A stretch of 64,000 nucleotides of DNA from Nitzschia sp. DOCU1 (taxonomy: Eukaryota; Bacillariophyta; Bacillariophyceae; Bacillariales; Bacillariaceae): positions 3,596,001 to 3,660,000 of the forward strand of contig OX595989.1 of the NCBI GenBank assembly GCA_951394045.1, written 5' to 3'. Position 1 is the stretch's first letter, and the number at the start of each line of letters is the position of its first letter. Both the position numbers and the translations under genes were made by a program. Below, piece by piece: positions 11,337 to 20,847 of the stretch. The notes beneath the pieces were generated by a model. It was not told the DNA's origin. It saw only the letters and a program-made list of their open reading frames with translations, and made no database searches.

Positions 11337-12044
11337 TTATACAGCCCAAGTACAAATGCCAAGTCCAGCTTGGACCATTTGACACGAGGCATCCCCACAC
11401 ATTCCATCTCCCAATGCTTCGTCGTCCGCAGCAGAAGTACAAATCAAGACGCAATACTTTTCTCCCGTGGAACGATTTTCCAAGGCACACTGAGGACGAG
11501 CCGTGACGCCTAAAATATATACACAGCAGTGGGTCAGCAGGATTCACAATGACAAGCAAATCTTGAATGGTCGTCGTTCCGCTACTTACCGTCGGGCAAA
11601 TCCGTAGGACAACCTCCCGATGCATCACACGTGGGAGCACAAACCTACAGTTGTATGTATTCACAGCACAATGAAAGGAGATGAGTGTCAACAAATATAA
11701 TAGAGAGATATGCTGCCGCGCCCCCACGATTGTCACCAACAATCTAGTCGCATTTACGACGTGACAGCGGGACGGAATTCTAGCAGCAAGGATACAAACG
11801 ATTCACTTTTTAAGTCTCGAGACGCGCAAGGCGTACGCACCATTCCTGGAACTCCCGAGATTTGAAATGCCTTTTCATCGCCTTCACAATCGGTCGGAGG
11901 TTTGCCGTAATGTCCCAGCATGGCATCGTCAAAGGTGACAGTAGCACCGCCGGTGCGAAGAGAAGGATGCAAGAAATGGAGTTCTTGTTGTGCCACCACG
12001 GGGGCAGAAGCAAACAAAGCAACTAGAGAAATCAAGCGGAACAT
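11337..12044 (-). CDS. Small secreted Cys-rich protein, three exons
   Basis: Exons 11841-12044, 11590-11644 and 11337-11509 join in phase through GT-AG introns (196 and 80 bp) into 143 residues. The signal peptide is MFRLISLVALFASAPVVA, with predicted cleavage before QQELHF. The mature part reads ...SGVPGMVCAPTCDASGGCPTD (exon 1 to 2), then DGVTARPQCALENRSTGEKYC, CVLICTS, GDGMCGDASCQ and GLGICTW. Its evenly spaced Cys residues probably form disulfides. This looks like a diatom-type secreted or cell-surface domain, and I cannot assign a function. A cluster resembling AATAAA follows the stop. It is divergent from the Deg-ClpS gene, with about 400 bp between the start codons. Confidence 0.72.
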
Positions 12045-12450
12045 GATAGTAATAGCAATAAAGCAAGCAAGCAAGCAAGTACAGTAAATATGCGGAGTGT
12101 GAGTTGACGAGATCTTGACAAGATTCCAAATCGATGCCTTTCGCCGTGTCTTGCGTTTGTTGCTGTGCTTTGGCCGTAGTGGAACCTGGCGATGATAGAG
12201 TGGAAGCACGCCGAAGGCATGCGATCTTTGGCACAAAGATACGGTGTTCGTGATTGTCCGAGTCCATCGAATAAGGGGTCGGGAGCGTCTTTTTTGCTTG
12301 CATCGCGAGCGTGACGAGAACGAAAAGGGGGGATCGATTCATTCGATGAAGGCGATTTCTTTTTTGCCTTTTCACCTTCGATCGTCGTCTCTCCAAAAGC
12401 ACATGACATTCATAACCCAATCTTCTTGGACTATTATCCTGTTGAATAGA

Positions 12451-13596
12451 ATGTTGAATGTCCGTCAATGGAAATTGGTTGTATTGTGGGCAGTAGAAGC
12501 GCTGTTGCTATTACTCGGCCAGCCGCATCCAGTAGCCGCATGGACCTGGAAGAGTCCACCACGTGTCATTTCTCGTTGGGGTCATTCCATTATTATAAGC
12601 AGTCGACAACGACAGTTGCAATGCAGGATGATGATTGACCCCGTCCAAGTCGCCGAATTGGTCCAACCCCACGTGGTGTTGGTGAGTCCGACAGGAGTCC
12701 GCAATGTGACGGCACGAGGCTCGGGATTTGTCTTGCAGCAGGAAGAATCCTTGATGCCACAAGATTCCGGGTGTACTTGGATCTTGACGGCAGCCCATGT
12801 GACACCCCCCGGATATTCGATTCAAGTATCGTGGCCCCACATGCCCTCCAACAAGTTTTCTGCCACTGTAATGGGTCGAAATGCCACTTTGGATTTGGCA
12901 TTGTTGCGAGTGGAAACTTCTTTGCCGTCAAAATACGACGGATTACAACTTTATCAGGATCCATTGAATGGACTTGTTCCTCCCGTCGGAACACTAGTCT
13001 TTGCTCATGGCTATCCGGCTAGTCGATTACGAGGACCGGCCATGACGTCGGGGATTGTCTGTGGTATTGCCGATGGATTAGGTATTCCTGATGACACTAA
13101 CAACAACGGCAACAGTAGTAGTAGCCCACCACCACAACGGCAAACGACCTATGTGGTAACCGATGCGGCCATGTCGGGAGGCATGTCGGGTGGACCCTTG
13201 GTAGATTCTACAGGCAAAGTTGTAGGAGTCAATGCTTTGATTCGACCCGATCTTCGAGCGTTGGGCAATTATGCTGTGAGTTCGGTGGAAGTCCAGGCAT
13301 TTTTACAAGATTGCAAGTCAAGACTTGCTCGTCGTCTACGAATAAATGGGAGTGATGCTGCTACCGAGGTTGTCGTGTGGCTATACAATGATGGCAGAAA
13401 CAAAAAAGAACGAGTCGCTTCTATATTAGAGCAAGTTGCAGGTTTGAATGAAACAATGGCCCAACAAGTCATGATGGAAGCACATACTACCGGACGAGGC
13501 AAAGTGGCAAGCTTTGCATCTCAAGAAAATGCCACAATCTTGGGTCAAGCATTGAGAAATCAAGACTTGCTAGTGGAATGGGAAGTCATGGAATAG
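12451..13596 (+). CDS. HtrA/Deg-like serine protease fused to a C-terminal ClpS-like domain
   Basis: 381 residues from the ATG that begins MLNVRQWKLVVLW. In-frame ATGs at 12346 and 12403 would add 35 or 16 residues. The N-terminus is a signal peptide ending PVAA|W, followed by a basic/Ser-rich stretch, which resembles a bipartite plastid presequence. The trypsin-like domain shows TAAHV (His at about 116), ATLDLALLRV (Asp about 148) and SGGMSGGPLV (Ser about 246), a complete triad. A PDZ domain is not evident. Residues about 306-381 resemble ClpS, the N-degron adaptor: VVWLYNDGRN with the Asn-Asp pair, an ILEQVAGLNETMAQQVM helix, and EAHTTGRGKV with the expected His. This suggests a protease that recognises substrates through an N-degron-type pocket, possibly in the plastid. 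Decayed copies of its last coding part lie just downstream. Confidence 0.78.
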   Translation: MLNVRQWKLVVLWAVEALLLLLGQPHPVAAWTWKSPPRVISRWGHSIIISSRQRQLQCRMMIDPVQVAELVQPHVVLVSPTGVRNVTARGSGFVLQQEESLMPQDSGCTWILTAAHVTPPGYSIQVSWPHMPSNKFSATVMGRNATLDLALLRVETSLPSKYDGLQLYQDPLNGLVPPVGTLVFAHGYPASRLRGPAMTSGIVCGIADGLGIPDDTNNNGNSSSSPPPQRQTTYVVTDAAMSGGMSGGPLVDSTGKVVGVNALIRPDLRALGNYAVSSVEVQAFLQDCKSRLARRLRINGSDAATEVVVWLYNDGRNKKERVASILEQVAGLNETMAQQVMMEAHTTGRGKVASFASQENATILGQALRNQDLLVEWEVME

Positions 13597-15010
13597 CTAG
13601 TTAGATGGCTCGACGGATGAATAGGCGGCCGCAAGCTATCAGGTGTATTCCCTTGGAATGCGACATGATTTAATACCACTATTCGAATGAGGGGCGACAT
13701 TGTCGATCGACGGCATGTTGAACATTTGGCCCGACGAATATCTCTATCTTCTTGTGCCTAACCACCATACCCGAGCCAGCAAACGCAGCAAGGCAAGCTC
13801 CATTTACGTTGCTCGGGCTTGGAAAACAACGGAATGCACTGTTTCTAGGCTATGAACACGAAGGATTTGGGCTCAAACTATTAAGTGAAACAATCGAGAA
13901 TCGGTTACTACCAGTGGGCAAAGACACAATCACAAATTGTGGCCCTGGGGTTGTTCCAAAGGGACTGTGAGAACGGAACGAATCGGTCGCTACCGCGAGA
14001 TCAGCAGAGGAGGTACTGGCGGCTCGGTGGTCAGGCGCTTTTATTGACCTGACCCAGCATCTCCAACACCAAACCTTGTTGCTAATCGATAGCTGCCAAG
14101 AGCTGCGGTGGGTACAAAAGTCCAATGGAAGCCGAGTACCACACCGCCTGAATGCAATGCCGGGACGAGGCAAAATGGCAAGTTTTGCTTCCAAAGAGAA
14201 TTCCACGGTGTTGGGTCAAGCCTTGAGAATTCAAGAATTGCTAGGGGATTGGGAAGTCATGAAATAACTAGTGGAATACTGGCCATTGATGGATTGACGG
14301 GCGGCCGATCGCATTTAATGAGGTATATTCCGTTGCATCTCTTGAAGCGCGAGGATAACATCGAATGGTTTCCTCGTTGACTGCATAATTGTGGACGACT
14401 GTCTCTATCTTTTGGTTCGCAGAGATGCCCACGCCAGATGCAGGTCAAGGTCATTCTACGGTGCTCGGGAGCGAATACGAAATGCAACTTCTTTTGGCTG
14501 GGGCGCGAAGGATTAGGAACGAAGGAAACGAAACGACCGAAAAAACAGTTAACTTCATTGCTCAAAGAGGCGATCAGACGATCACAGCCGTGACGCTTTC
14601 ATTGTTTCAAAGGACTTTTCGAAAATCACTACTGGGACAAGTAGATGCGATGATAGATTCCCGAGCCTGGAGACGCATCAAGTCAATGTGGCAAGAGGGA
14701 TCAGGCCGAAACCGAATGAAACGATCGAAAATCCAGTTTATAGCAGTGCGCAAAAAGGCTAGGGCAAACTCGTGGAGCACCGATTGGCTCGAAATGGGCT
14801 GTCAGAACGGCACTAATGGACCACCACAAGGTTTCGACTGAGAACATTCAACGGCGTCCTCGTCTACTATTGGGTGTCCTACTAACGTCTAGCTGTTCTC
14901 CCTTGATGTGTCCCGGCCGCATCTCCAACACGAGATCTTGCTGATACTCGCTAGCTGCCAAGAATTACGCTGGATACAGAGTCCGATGCAAGTTGAATTC
15001 GTTGCCTGAA
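13597..15010 (+). repeat. Diverged tandem copies of the Deg-ClpS gene 3' end and flank
   Basis: The segment from about 14155 repeats the end of the protease gene (source about 13490-13600). It encodes PGRGKMASFASKENSTVLGQALRIQELLGDWEVMK, against GRGKVASFASQENATILGQALRNQDLLVEWEVME in the gene. The flank that follows (14275-14520) resembles 13600-13870. The stretch 14889-15000 again resembles 14050-14155 (ATCTCCAACACnA..CTTGnTG...TAGCTGCCAAGA). There are thus at least two unequal, heavily diverged units. Frames such as 14076-14267 and 14389-14841 are remnants with no start context or full domain. Confidence 0.65.
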
Positions 15011-16311
15011 ACTACTAGCGACGACGGTCCATTGGCGCATAGTTGATGGTGAGTTAATCGAAGCAGTCTCAACGACCTACTTCATCATGTCGTACAGTCA
15101 ATGCTGACCATTCTGGTTGTATCTTTGATCAAAAGATGGACAACCCTTCGGAGGGTTGGAAACTAGCGACAATTGCTTGGATGAAGGTTCTCATTTTTCG
15201 ATAGTGGTTCTTGCTCGGTTCCCTATTGTGTCCTAAATGAGTCGTTAGCTACTAGTAGAGAACCGCCAGCTGCAGGCGGACAGAAATCCTCGTTGCTGTC
15301 GTCAATCGACGATGATGATTCACTTACTCGAAGCAAACTGCGATAGGAGCAATGTTGCTGGCCAGAAGAATACCACGTTGACTGCTGAGCTGTTCTCGCC
15401 CTACTCCTATCCTTTGTCGGAGTGGGATAGTCGGTCGTTTCGCGCGGGTTCGCGGCCTTGCTGTTATCCAGCGGTATAGATGCCGCCAAAGTTGTCATAG
15501 CAGAATAGTACTACACTGCCAAAATCGAAATTGCATCTGATTTTTACACTCACAGCTACCGAATCAATAACCTGTCGTCTGCAGCATGCGTTTGCCAAAG
15601 TAGTTGAGTTACCATCAAAAGTCGGAGTGGAGACCATAGTTTTTAACACCGATTTTGGCTACCAAACGAATATGCCCTTGGTTGCGTGGCGGGCAATCCG
15701 CAGAAACGTTTTGGGCCATTCTTTTGAAGGCAGTAAAGCTCTAAAACTGCTGCCAGAGGCGAAGGTGAGTGTGGTCGAAAACGAATTCTGCAAGCCGAAT
15801 TTCTTATGTGGATTCTTTCCTTTGTTAATTCTTCTTAGCCAATTCTTTTCCGAGGCGGTCGTTTGTGACACAATTCTGACGACGGCAACAACGTATTCTG
15901 GCAGTGTGGGTTGGTTCTGAGTTGGCCGCCCCCGTCGTAAAGTTCTTTCAAATTTCCGGAAGAAGCCGATGTAGAGGCGTTCGGTACGAGATTTGGGTTT
16001 CTGCGATTGGTGGATTGCTATTATGACTACAATTCGCATTATGACTACCAATTCTCATTGTAGAGAATTGGCGTCATCATCTATGGCAATACCGGTGGTG
16101 GGTCGTGTTCGGGATATTTGCCATCCGTTGCAATTGCAGAAGGTGCACATTTTTGTTTTACGTCACACTAGCCTTCACTCTAGGAGTAGTGGCAAGTTTC
16201 GACCCAATCCGAAGGCTTCTTGGAGCGAGAGCGGCTTTGCTGTCACGAAACGAGAAAGAGCCGATCCCTTGTCACAAATCTTGTAGAAATCTTTCTCACA
16301 AAATAGTAACC
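15011..16311. other. Intergenic, no supported gene
   Basis: An open plus frame at 15531-15920 starts at TTG, shows no domain and ends in low-complexity hydrophobic sequence. The last part is presumably the promoter and 5' leader of the gene at 16312. Its frame is open upstream to an ATG at 16105. Confidence 0.4.
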
Positions 16312-17166
16312 ATGGGTCGGCAACCATTGACAAATCTGCAGCCTACGCTGGTTCGAACAAATACTAGCAGTACTGCTACATCCTCCAAGGATGATTCTAG
16401 TAGCGGTATGAAGTCTCCTGCATCCTCTCGACTACCGGTAGTAGTTGTCGTCGAGTCCAGTAACCACAAGTTTCTTCCGCTACGCCGAGAAGCTAGCTCG
16501 TATGGGGAATCCTCTACAAGCTCATCTTCTTCTGGATCTTCGGCATTGGAATCGGTATCTTCACATCGAATTCGATCTCGATATTTCCAGAAACTTGGAG
16601 TGATGGGGGGTCCTCCTTGCGTTGTTGCTACAAAGCTAGCGCAGAAAAGGAAGCAGCCGAGTGCCAGACCCGCTCCCACGTTTACCGAAGTTTTGAAGGA
16701 CGATCTGGGACATGAAGATGACAACTTAACAGCTCTGTCGCCCCCGCAACACTCCAAGTACAACAAGGAATCCAAGGTGGGCTTCCAAGCACAGGTCAGC
16801 GTCTATGAGATCCCCCACAGAAACCAGTATTCCTCTGAAATCAGGGAACGTCTATGGATGACCCCAAAGGAACTGGAACAAGCTGCTTATCGTAACTGCA
16901 TCGAGTTTACAGCCGAAGATTGGGACTGGCGTCGAGCAGTAGAGGAACCTGATTTTTGTCTTATTCAGGGCGTGTGGACGCATCCGGCCCACGCCCTCCT
17001 TTTTCTCCAGGAGCAACAGCGACAACAACGATTCAATCCGAATCGACAATTTTGCATGATCTTTTCCGCTCAACAACAGCAACAGCGGCATCTTATTCAT
17101 AATCACCATCATCACGGCGATCAACCCCACCTATTTCGACCGTATCCAACCATGCGATATCGATAA
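16312..17166 (+). CDS. Uncharacterised Ser-rich protein, paralogue A of a tandem pair
   Basis: 284 residues from the ATG in context AACCATGG. An upstream in-frame ATG at 16105 would add 69 residues, but paralogue B begins at the equivalent MG. The N-terminal half is Ser-rich and disordered. The conserved parts are SRYFQKLGVMGGP (about residues 117-129) and a C-terminal core running FQAQVSVYEIPHRNQYSSEI, RERLWMTPKEL, RNCIEFTAEDWDWR and THPAH. This core (a P-x-R-x-x-Y-S segment, then LW, then an N-x-x-E-F...W-x-W helix, then HP) is one I associate with uncharacterised diatom and other stramenopile proteins. No catalytic motif, membrane segment or signal peptide is evident. A Gln/His-rich tail ends the protein. 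Confidence 0.7.
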   Translation: MGRQPLTNLQPTLVRTNTSSTATSSKDDSSSGMKSPASSRLPVVVVVESSNHKFLPLRREASSYGESSTSSSSSGSSALESVSSHRIRSRYFQKLGVMGGPPCVVATKLAQKRKQPSARPAPTFTEVLKDDLGHEDDNLTALSPPQHSKYNKESKVGFQAQVSVYEIPHRNQYSSEIRERLWMTPKELEQAAYRNCIEFTAEDWDWRRAVEEPDFCLIQGVWTHPAHALLFLQEQQRQQRFNPNRQFCMIFSAQQQQQRHLIHNHHHHGDQPHLFRPYPTMRYR

Positions 17167-18620
17167 TGAAAGAGAGGGTCGCGAAAGCATCTTTCACAAG
17201 GTTAACAACTCGTGTCTGTACGACTACTGTAAATAAAGAATCCTGTAATATTTCCTTCTTTATTATATCTATGCCGGCTAGCTAGAAGCGATAGAATATC
17301 GTATGAAGAGTTCTTCATTCTGGCGAAACACAGCCAGTATTGTGTGGTCAACGATCATTGGAAGTCGCCTCGCCGTCATTGTAGTAGTAGTAACACTTCG
17401 GACGGCACCAAAGGTGCGGAAAGTTCTCGAGTGCGAGGGGGCAGGTGCATGTCGTAAAGAAGCGATTCACATTGTTAGTAGCATGGTGAACCAGCAACAG
17501 TTCTACCGTTAGCTACCTAGCTAGCGCTGGAGACAAGCTACTAGAGAGCGAAGAGCGATTCTACCGATGAGTTATTCGCGACTTCTAACGGCGGCATTTT
17601 CTCATAGCATGCCTGCGTCGCCATTTCAAAGAACAAAATGAATAGTGATCTAGCCAATCGATTGCAGCAGAGCGACCCGTCATCCGGGAGAGAAGAAAAC
17701 AGTTTGTTCTGTTTGTTTCGAATTCCTAGTAGAGGCGAGGGAAGATGGATAGGCGAAATATCCCCGACTGAAAGAAATCCGGATACCATTTGCCAGCTGC
17801 CAGAATTCCGAACCGAATTTCTCATGCTGCCGCTCTTGTGAAACGAATCACGAGTCGGGTAAAGGAGAAGAAGTCGTATACACGTTATGTTTGGATGACG
17901 TCGGATTCGCGACCGAAATTTTTTGAAAGGCCCCTCATTTTTCTGAAGCCGACCCAGAGATACGTTCGTACGGGTCACATTCATCGTTTTCAGGACCTTG
18001 ACGAAGGTTGCGACGTCCCTACCTTCCAAGAACAATCATGCTGCTCTTGTAGTCATAGCGTTCAGATCCTTGCTAACCAAGAAAAGGCATAGGGTAGAAC
18101 CGGTTCTCAGCTTAAAAGGAACTAGGAGAAGCAAGAAACTTGGATCCTGATTGACCGCCGTCAGCCAATAACAATGCGATCGAAGAGATGCTTGACGGCA
18201 CCCAATAGACTGAAAACGCAATGTTGGTTGGGAGAATATCTTTCCAATAAGTCAAATCCGCATCGTCGTCTCTTTCGTTTCGAGACTAAGCGGAACAGGT
18301 ACTAAATGAAAGATGTGTTTTGGATGAACTTGTCATCTGTCATTACTCCAGGGGGTCGATGCAGCCTGAAAGTCCGTACCGTGACAGCACAGAACCATCA
18401 CAAAAGCCGTTCCAGATCAACTGTCATGGGAACAAGTTCCGATTCTCTGGTCCGGAGAAACAAACTTGGCGGCCGAAAAGATCGTCGAAAGAATCCTACA
18501 AGTGCGCCGACATCGCTTCTACCAAGTCTCTCATTTCCTCTCACAAATACTTGAGCAATCTACCCCTCAACCCCACCTAAACTACTTTATTTCTATTCAA
18601 CAGCACACAAATTTTTGACG
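17167..18620. other. Spacer between the tandem paralogues
   Basis: No supported gene. Short frames at 17638-17841, 17790-18092 and 18306-18580 lack domains. The last part is probably the 5' leader of paralogue B. Confidence 0.45.
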
Positions 18621-19691
18621 ATGGGGGCCACAAGACAGTTTGAAAGGTCCATCGCTCGCGATCAGGAAGCTAAGCACCGTACTACTAGCAGCATCTCCCA
18701 GGCGAGTAGTTTTGTCCATGATGATGATTATGCAGATGAACTTTCTGAAAGCTTTACCCAGAGAACTGGATCTCTTTCAAGTGAGCTATCGTCTTCTTCC
18801 ATCAACCAAATGAGCAGCTATTCTTCTTCTTCTTCGTCGTCGTCGTCGTCTTCTTCGAGGAAATCTTCCTCATTTTTGAAGCAATCACCGAAGACGAGCA
18901 ATAAGCAACCCCCCAGCAACAATTTTCGATCCAAGTATTTTATCAAACTTGGAGTCCTTGGAGGCCCCATTGATGCTGCAAATCCCTCGAGATTCCAATC
19001 GAATCACTTCCGAGCGCATTTGGATCCTCTACCAATGGCTGGTTCCGCACCCCCCGAGGTACTCAAGACGGATGGGGGCATGTGCGATTCCTCTTTAACC
19101 CTCCATTCGAGTCCCGTACTTTCACAAGCAGCGGCGGCAAAACGAAAGGTCCTCCGAACCAACAACAAAGGCCGGACCACGTCAAATGGTGGTAGCGTCT
19201 GCTTTCAACCTCAGGTACAAGTTAGGCCTGTTCCAGGACGGCAAGATCTTCCTGAACCGATCAAGGAATCATTATGGATGTCCATGCCCGAGTTTGTAAC
19301 AGGATTGGAACGGAATACACTTGAGTTTGCCAGTGAAGGCTTTTCGTGGCAAGATGCCAAGGAAGAAGACCAATTTTTGTTTTGGAACGGTGAATTCATT
19401 CATCCAGCATTGTATTATCATCATCACGCCTACTACTATTTCCACAATGGAGGTGCCGCACCCCCTTTGATGGCAGCGGCGCCCGTGGCACCGACCTCAC
19501 AACAAACCACTCCTCCAGCAGCAAGTAGGACAACGACTAGTCCTACTTGTTGTGATTTGAAGCGGCCCTTTCTTCTTTACATGTTGTCGTCTGAGCAACA
19601 GCAAGAACAAAGCCACCCACTTCCGGGCGCTGCCACGACAACACTTCCAGGGGCACCCCGAATTGTCAAGTCTCGATCCAGGAGTGTTTAA
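18621..19691 (+). CDS. Uncharacterised Ser-rich protein, paralogue B of a tandem pair
   Basis: 356 residues starting MGATRQFERS. The frame is open two codons further upstream, but only to a TTG. It shares with paralogue A the order: Ser-rich region (here with a long Ser run from TCT/TCG repeats near residues 65-85), SKYFIKLGVLGGP, then FQPQVQVRPVPGRQDLPEPI, KESLWMSMPEF, RNTLEFASEGFSWQ and FIHPALY. Outside these blocks the two proteins are hardly alignable, so the duplication is old. The C-terminus is Ala/Pro/Thr-rich and ends KSRSRSV. Nothing indicates localisation. Function is unknown. Confidence 0.72.
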   Translation: MGATRQFERSIARDQEAKHRTTSSISQASSFVHDDDYADELSESFTQRTGSLSSELSSSSINQMSSYSSSSSSSSSSSSRKSSSFLKQSPKTSNKQPPSNNFRSKYFIKLGVLGGPIDAANPSRFQSNHFRAHLDPLPMAGSAPPEVLKTDGGMCDSSLTLHSSPVLSQAAAAKRKVLRTNNKGRTTSNGGSVCFQPQVQVRPVPGRQDLPEPIKESLWMSMPEFVTGLERNTLEFASEGFSWQDAKEEDQFLFWNGEFIHPALYYHHHAYYYFHNGGAAPPLMAAAPVAPTSQQTTPPAASRTTTSPTCCDLKRPFLLYMLSSEQQQEQSHPLPGAATTTLPGAPRIVKSRSRSV

Positions 19692-20266
19692 TCGTTCAAT
19701 ATTTTAGTTCTATCTACTAGACAATTGTGTCAATACCAAATGATTGCAGCTAGTCCCGTTACGTTATTTTCACCTAGCTACGATAGAAGCATCCTTCTTT
19801 CTTCATCAGAAGAAAGTCGGTATTCATCTGGGACCCATGGCTGCCGGATAGTACTGTGAACAATTGCTGCCGCAGCGAGAGTGAACAAGCCAAGAATGAC
19901 CTCGACCCGTCTTTCCGCAGGGTTAATTGCTAGTATCGCACCAGCCGCAAGGCTTCAAGAGACAAAAGCGAATTCGCGTGCGAAACTATTGCTGCCTGTG
20001 ACAAGAATTAAGGAATACGGAGGCAGCCGTCGTGCTTTAGCACAAGCGGAAGTACTAGTGCCAGCATGCTTCCATATCGTCAAGTAGTACAAAAACCAGA
20101 GCCGATGAGCCCCTAGAATGACTCGTTCTCGTCTCAAAGAGTGAGCGCGTTTTGCCACTCCATCTTTCCCTGTTGTCAACGGTGGTGACGGATCGATCAT
20201 GCACATTTGAGGCCGCCCACCAGTCCATACTAGACACCAGCCGAATCTGGCTACGACAACGTCATG
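19692..20266. other. Intergenic between convergent genes
   Basis: No domain-bearing frame. It holds the 3' region of paralogue B and that of the small minus-strand gene. Confidence 0.4.
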
Positions 20267-20503
20267 TTAGTTTCCCTGAGACGATCCGTCCTGTTGGATC
20301 GTCCCCGATATGATTTTGTAAAGTCCACCCATACCCAAGACAGCCAATGGAATGCCGACTCCTACCAAAAAGGCGTTTTCGGCAGTCTTGTATTCTTTCA
20401 TTCCAGCTTGACGCAGATAAAAGACGCTCGAGACGGACCCTGTGGTAGCCCGACGTTGAATGATGCGACCCGCTTGGGTCGTGATAGTGGTTGCTGGACT
20501 CAT
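20267..20503 (-). CDS. Small single-helix membrane protein, probably mitochondrial
   Basis: 78 residues beginning MSPATTITTQAGRIIQRRAT. The N-terminus is Thr/Ser/Arg-rich and lacks acidic residues, as in mitochondrial presequences. One hydrophobic helix follows (AFLVGVGIPLAVLGMGGLYKI). Such small single-helix proteins are common accessory subunits of respiratory complexes, but I see no motif that identifies one. It is divergent from the sulfotransferase gene, with 344 bp between the start codons. A shadow frame exists on the other strand. This strand is preferred for its ATG and its presequence-like composition. Confidence 0.5.
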   Translation of the reverse strand: MSPATTITTQAGRIIQRRATTGSVSSVFYLRQAGMKEYKTAENAFLVGVGIPLAVLGMGGLYKIISGTIQQDGSSQGN

Positions 20504-20847
20504 TATCGCTGTTGTTTTTGTAGGCTATTGTTGATGTGGTAGTCAGTCGATGAATCTTCCATCCATACTGCAACAAGGGTAATCATCATTGTCGTTGCCG
20601 CCGCGAAGAGGAGTCATTCTTCTTCCTGTGTGAGCTGGCAGTACAGTACGCCCGTAGTTGAAGCGGTATTAGCGTCGCATAACAATGTTCAGTGTCCAAT
20701 GAACCCGGATGTACGGCCGTCGCTTCCCATAGCGATGGATCGGCTCGTCCATCATCGCATTCTCGCAATCATGTCATTGCCCGGGCACGTCTTCCAATTT
20801 TCATCAAAAACAACGTTGTTATTATATCTGTTGGGTCATAATACACG

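Noticed and set aside
14389..14841. 150-codon plus-strand frame
   Set aside because: It lies inside the decayed repeat of the Deg-ClpS 3' region, has no domain, and its sequence follows the repeat rather than a protein pattern.
15531..15920. 129-codon plus-strand frame
   Set aside because: Non-ATG start, no domain, and a low-complexity hydrophobic end.
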